A stretch of 20,315 nt of DNA, taken from positions 1-20,315 of the forward strand of contig MU621390.1 in NCBI GenBank assembly GCA_025399215.1, written 5' to 3'. Below are positions 16,416 through 20,315 of the stretch, piece by piece. Positions within the stretch are counted from its first letter, which is position 1. Each line of letters opens with the position of its first letter. The DNA comes from Globomyces pollinis-pini. Taxonomy: Eukaryota > Chytridiomycota > Chytridiomycetes > Rhizophydiales > Globomycetaceae. Below the pieces are notes generated by a model that was given only the letters and a program-made list of their open reading frames with translations, did not search any database and was not told where the DNA came from. Position numbers and translations under genes: made by a program.

Positions 16416-19213
16416 TTATAGACCTTTATACAACCCATTTAAAACATCCGCATACTGTTTCTTCACAACTTCACGTTTAGTCTTAAACGTTGGTGTCAGC
16501 AATCCATTCTCAAGTGAAAACAAGGTCGACTCTAAATAAACCGCCTTTGGGATTTCAAACCCTTTCAATCCAGCCTACAATGAACCAACTTCATCATACC
16601 TTTTTACCCAGAGTCACTAGATCATTGAGAATGTGCTTGTTCACGACTGGATTGGCACACAAGGATGGTAAATCAGTTGGTGTGATACCTTGTGATTCAG
16701 CCCATGGCAATAAATTGGCATGATCTGGGACGGCGATGGCCACCAAACACTATTGATCAACATACAATCACATTACTGTTTGCAATGAATCACCATGGAT
16801 GAATAATTGGGCTACCAATGCACTTTTTAATTTACTTTCAATGGCATCGGGTGCTACATATTCACCTTGTGCTAATTTGAAAATATTCTTGACTCGATCA
16901 ATGATTTTTAAAGTCAAATTCGGTAAGATTTCGCCTACATCACCACTAGTATTTTAGAATTTGAATTAGTTACGTGTGTAACCATTGATCCTCATCAATA
17001 GTTTCTTTGGTTTTTTTCGGTTCTTTGAAATAACCACGCATAACATTTGGACCACGGAAGCAGATCTATAGGTCAGCAACGTGGGATTACTTCTCCACGA
17101 GGGTTTGGCAAATCTGTCGCCAAGTATTTCATTTCAGGTACATCCACCAATTTATACTCGGAACATGAAAACGGAATACCTAATGTAAATCTATGATATA
17201 CATGATTTACCAACATGGCATCCATAAGGTGCAAAATGATCCCCAATCTGTGTTACGAAACCAGAAGCACATGATTCTGTTTGACCATAACCCTCAACGA
17301 CATTCACACCAAACACCACTCGTATGAATTGAAGCACTTCAGGACTGATAGGAGCGGCACCAGTAATGAATAATCGCACTCGACCACCAGTCCTAGCCTG
17401 GATTTTTGAAAACACAAGTGAGTCCCAAATAGTATTACGGGTCACCCTATACTATAAGATTTTATAAATTACACTCCACTTTTGAGCAATGATAATTTCC
17501 GAGCATAAGCAAAATCAAACAGTGTACGAACGACAAGTGATGAAGCTGCAATTTTAGCACGAACACCATCGTAGAGTTTGTTTAACAATCGTGGGACAGC
17601 GGGGAATAACTATATATAAGCATAGATGTACCAAACAGTTGGTTCAAATTTAACAATATCATCCATCAAGAGGGTAATATCACCACGATAGAAGCCAATA
17701 GAACATCCACTACAAATTAAACAAATCATCGTACAAGAAAGTCAATCCATGGAACAATACACGTTCGAGCATATGACTTAATGGTAACTACAAATCAAAC
17801 GACAGGTAAATTACAAATGATACGTGTCGATCACTTCCATTCAACATATGTTTATCAGGTAATAAATCAATCAATCCACCTGCAGCAGACTTAATAAAAT
17901 TAACAACAATTTTGCATACCGCCATATTTTTATGGGTTATCATACCACCTTTAGGATTACCAGTAGTACCAGAAGTATAACAAATCTATGGTTAATACGA
18001 AAATATACGGTAAAGACATCATCAGGTTTTGGAACAACATGTTCAATTTGTTTATCCCAAAAGAAACCTTCCTTTTCAACAGTTGCAAAAGGAACCAGTT
18101 TCACAGGTGTATCCTTGACTAATTGCAAAGCATGTTCCGGGATTGTATCCACATCTGTGACAATGATTTTCTATATTTAGTGGTTTGGTGTGTACTTTTA
18201 GAAACTTTGCTTTTGGGACGAGTGATACGACCTTGTCCAAGTTAGATAGACCTTTTATTAGGGATGGCTAATACCTAAGATGATTGTTGGCATTTCGGTG
18301 TGGTTGAGAATGTAGAGGAGAGAGTCACTATCGAAGGATTCGTGGATGGGGACTGTAACAAAGCCAAAGGTGAAGCATGCTATAAAGTTAGTTGGGGTGT
18401 TTGAGGATTTTCATTTTCAATGTGTCAATAATATAAGTATGAAATGGTTTGTCAGATTAATGTGTCGTTCGCAAACATCATTTGTGCTTATGAGGTGATT
18501 ATAGTACGACAGATCAACGCAGTGAATGGATCACTATGGTGATTGATGTATACAAAGACTAAAAATATTTGTAATACTGACATTGTCAATGAATTTAGTA
18601 ATCAGCGTTTGATATTGAATAACTTTTGGTGAATCAAATTGTAAAGCTAGAGATTTGTGTTATTTACCAATATCAGCGAGCAACCAGGGAATAGAATTTT
18701 TCAAGTAAATTCCGACCAACTGCTTAGAACTAACGACATCGGACTGTGGGGGTTGAATAGATGAGAGTTGAACGAGACCTTTTCCAAACGCGATAGCTCT
18801 TTCCGAAACTTTTTTGAAAGACAAATATTTAAAATCAGCATCACCAGTACGAGAAGCCAAGTAATTTTGATTTGAGAAAGACTTTACGGCATGCCAAAAC
18901 ATATCTAAGGTTACAGGAGGAATGTATACCATAAACAGTTTTTTTCCCATCCAAGTCAGAGATCAGCGGACGATAATGAGGAGTATTTTTGTTTCTGTAG
19001 ACAGCAGTTTCGTTCAAATTACGAGTTGAAGAAGCCTAAGAAATAAGAGGTAGAGAATGAGCAATACGATAGCTTCAAGTGAGTGCAATATGTAATACCT
19101 TGACGGTGCAAAGCAGAAGGGAGCACATCCGGAGTAGGATTAGCAGAGTAGAAAGCAAATGCGACTATAGCAGCACCAAGTAAGATTGTCACAGAATCGA
19201 AAGTATCCAACAT
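16416..19213 (-). CDS. Long-chain fatty acid-CoA ligase (acyl-CoA synthetase)
   Basis: About 680 residues on the minus strand. Secure exons: 19035-18930, 18904-18668, 18379-18275, 18251-18196, 18170-18009, 17985-17920, 17889-17824, 17787-17735, 17709-17637, 17609-17473, 17446-17211, 17179-17091, 17065-16974, 16945-16777, 16749-16600 and 16574-16416. Introns are 23-36 nt apart from one of 288. It activates fatty acids with ATP to acyl-adenylate and then acyl-CoA. Motifs in order: [10 protein letters not shown]-loop [11 protein letters not shown] (about 254-264); [41 protein letters not shown] (about 435-440); RGEICFRGP; WLHTGDVGEI; and the [11 protein letters not shown] fatty-acid signature. 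The first exon (from 19213) encodes a hydrophobic stretch fitting an ER or peroxisomal membrane anchor. Its junction to 19035 is unresolved: the obvious donor at 19098 is out of phase; a GTGCTC donor at 19126, or an extra 28-nt intron (19165-19192), restores it. Confidence 0.92.
18380..18667 (-). other. 288-nt outlier intron of the acyl-CoA synthetase gene
   Basis: The donor is GTAAATAACA after ...WLLADI and the acceptor is ACTTTATAG before [11 protein letters not shown]. The flanking protein joins perfectly in family alignment ([13 protein letters not shown]). It is about ten times longer than most other introns here. It contains a C-box-like ATGATGT (18475-18481) and a downstream CTGA (18452-18455), but only 19 nt apart, short for a standard C/D snoRNA. 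A tiny alternative acceptor 21 nt from the donor opens a 22-codon frame that has no place in the ligase. Confidence 0.75.
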
Positions 19214-20180
19214 GAAAAATGAAAAAGAAATGCGTTAGGAGTAAGAGAAATACTAGGGATATGGTTACTAGTATCTATAACAGCTATTCAATGGATAACA
19301 CCGTTTAGTTCATTGGTAGTTCATCATGCGCGAACTTCTCCCTTCTGAAAATCACACCATCAGTTACATTGTATTAGCTTGTTCAGTTGAGAGTTGGAAA
19401 GGTGAACTCTCATCAAGATCTAATAGAAATGATGAAGTCAACGAATGATATTAAAGAAACTCATAATTTAAAAACAAAATCCTTTAGATTTGATGTTTAA
19501 AAGTATTTAGGTAGTAAATTAATGGCAAACTCTCCTAAAGTATGTATTTGGGGTTTTGTCACAGCAACTTTTAGTGCATGCACTGATGGCTGTTCGGGTC
19601 ACTTCGGATTGATTTTCGCATTCCATTAAATCAAATTACCTGCATTCAAAAGTTGCATCAGAAATAATCCCATATACATCGTTGACCAGTCCTCCTTCAA
19701 GCAGCATCCACCCAGCAAAATCAAATTACATTAACTAAATTCAGGTCCATCTCTTGTTGCTACTCTACTTCCCTAGAACTACTGCTAAGTTTAACTGTGA
19801 CTAACAAATTACCTTAATCAATTTTAGGTCCATAAGGGATGTTATTTCCCTGCCACTAGGTACTACCATATATAAATGCAACTCTATCCAACTGATCTGC
19901 ATCCAAAAGTTGCATCAGAAAAAATACTGACTTTGTTTTTGGTAGCAGCAGATACTTACTTTATTTTTGGTAGAAGCAGATACTTACTTTGATTTCGTTT
20001 GTGTATTTAGTGCCAGTGATATGAGATTGCTTTTAGACTGATCCCAATGGATTGAGTGCGATCTATTGGTTCCCAATTGTAGTTTTAATGATGGATATTC
20101 GACCTATTTTAGTCCAGTTATTGTCTGTAAATATGAGATAATGTAATAATTTCCAAGCCCTCTTAAGGGAGTGTGCTGGC
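19214..20180. other. Non-coding region upstream of acyl-CoA synthetase, with dispersed repeats
   Basis: No coding potential is seen on either strand. The part next to the gene presumably contains the promoter. From about 19560 there are diverged duplicated segments: CTGCAT-CAAAAGTTGCAT at 19640-19667 and 19897-19924 (two differences), a weaker inverted relative near 19563-19580 (GCAACTTTTAGTGCAT), and a CAAATTAC...TTNAGGTCCAT pair near 19722-19750 and 19804-19833. A 28-bp tandem pair follows at 19936-19991. This looks like a decayed repeat or transposon-derived region, but no terminal repeats or transposase are visible. Confidence 0.5.
19936..19991. repeat. 28-bp tandem repeat, two copies
   Basis: Two adjacent units, 19936-19963 and 19964-19991, share the core AGCAGATACTTACTTT. 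They differ at two positions. Replication slippage is the simplest explanation. No function is suggested by position. Confidence 0.7.
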
Positions 20181-20315
20181 ATGGCCCAGGTTGGAGTGGT
20201 TGTCGGATCGAACCACGCCTGACCTGGGATCCCACCCAGCTATCAGCGACAGTGGTGTGACATGGTCAAAAACCCAAGACATGACGATGTCGTGGGTTCG
20301 GTTCCCCCTGAAAGC
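20181..20315. ncRNA. Possible structured RNA or tRNA-like repeat at right edge
   Basis: A locally GC-rich block with several nested complementary arms. Hairpin 1: CCCAGGT (20185-20191) pairs with ACCTGGG (20222-20228), with inner GTGGTT (20196-20201) and AACCAC (20211-20216). Hairpin 2: ACCCA-a-GACAT (20272-20282) pairs with ATGTC-g-TGGGT (20287-20297). GCTATCA (20239-20245) pairs with TGAAAGC (20309-20315) at six of seven positions, closing a 77-nt unit that ends in GGGTTCGGTTCCCCC, similar to a tRNA T-arm. No convincing anticodon arm can be drawn, so this is not called a tRNA. A tRNA-derived SINE, another Pol III RNA or a repeat are possible; the strand is uncertain and the element may continue past the window. 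Confidence 0.35.

Noticed and set aside
16490..16723. Plus-strand ORF of 77 codons
   Set aside because: Antisense shadow of the two last exons of the acyl-CoA synthetase.
18647..18667. 21-nt alternative intron in the acyl-CoA synthetase gene
   Set aside because: The exon it would open does not match the ligase family, whereas the 288-nt intron joins WLLADI to ACFTFGF exactly.
20239..20315. Functional tRNA gene
   Set aside because: The acceptor-like and T-arm-like parts are suggestive, but no standard D-arm or anticodon stem-loop can be drawn and the T stem has a mismatch.
1..20315. CRISPR array, prophage, insertion sequence or bacterial operon
   Set aside because: No regularly spaced repeats, transposase or phage genes are seen; the splicing signals and gene content are eukaryotic.

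Overview
The window looks like AT-rich nuclear DNA from an early-diverging, mitochondrion-bearing fungus. The evidence is three Zn2Cys6 (fungal-type) transcription factor genes, a mitochondrial-ribosome GTPase (MTG1), an exocyst subunit (EXO84), a long-chain acyl-CoA synthetase and an AVT/SLC38-type amino acid transporter. I cannot name the lineage from sequence alone.

The dominant property is gene structure. Most genes look like strings of broken ORFs until many spliceosomal introns of only 23-36 nt are removed. I placed 51 GT-AG introns by hand. 47 of them are 23-36 nt; the exceptions are 69, 74, about 91 (unresolved) and 288 nt. Every junction is phase-compatible except the first one in the acyl-CoA synthetase gene, which stays ambiguous. 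The introns have no polypyrimidine tract, often carry a TAAT/TAAC-like element just before the acceptor, and several end in AAG.

Layout: 1-1398 (+) is an unrecognised protein, open at the window's left edge. 1512-2822 (-) is an intron-free amino acid transporter, convergent with it. 3683-6064, 6302-7913 and 8492-10097 (all +) are three tandem Zn2Cys6 regulators; the second and third are close paralogues with the same intron positions. 10168-11435 (-) is MTG1, with a 20-nt microexon carrying part of the DTPG motif. 11702-12158 (+) is a small unknown protein. 12323-15703 (-) is EXO84 with 18 introns. 15807-16172 (-) is a small unknown membrane protein. 16416-19213 (-) is the acyl-CoA synthetase. 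19214-20315 is non-coding, with diverged and tandem repeats and a strongly foldable GC-rich element touching the right edge.

The genes do not form a pathway. They are ordinary eukaryotic single genes, and the only functional cluster is the regulator array. The points most worth checking are the miniature introns, the introns placed inside the DNA-binding zinc clusters (one of them a frame-preserving 24 nt), the GC-rich hairpin between the two paralogous regulators and the structured element at the right end.
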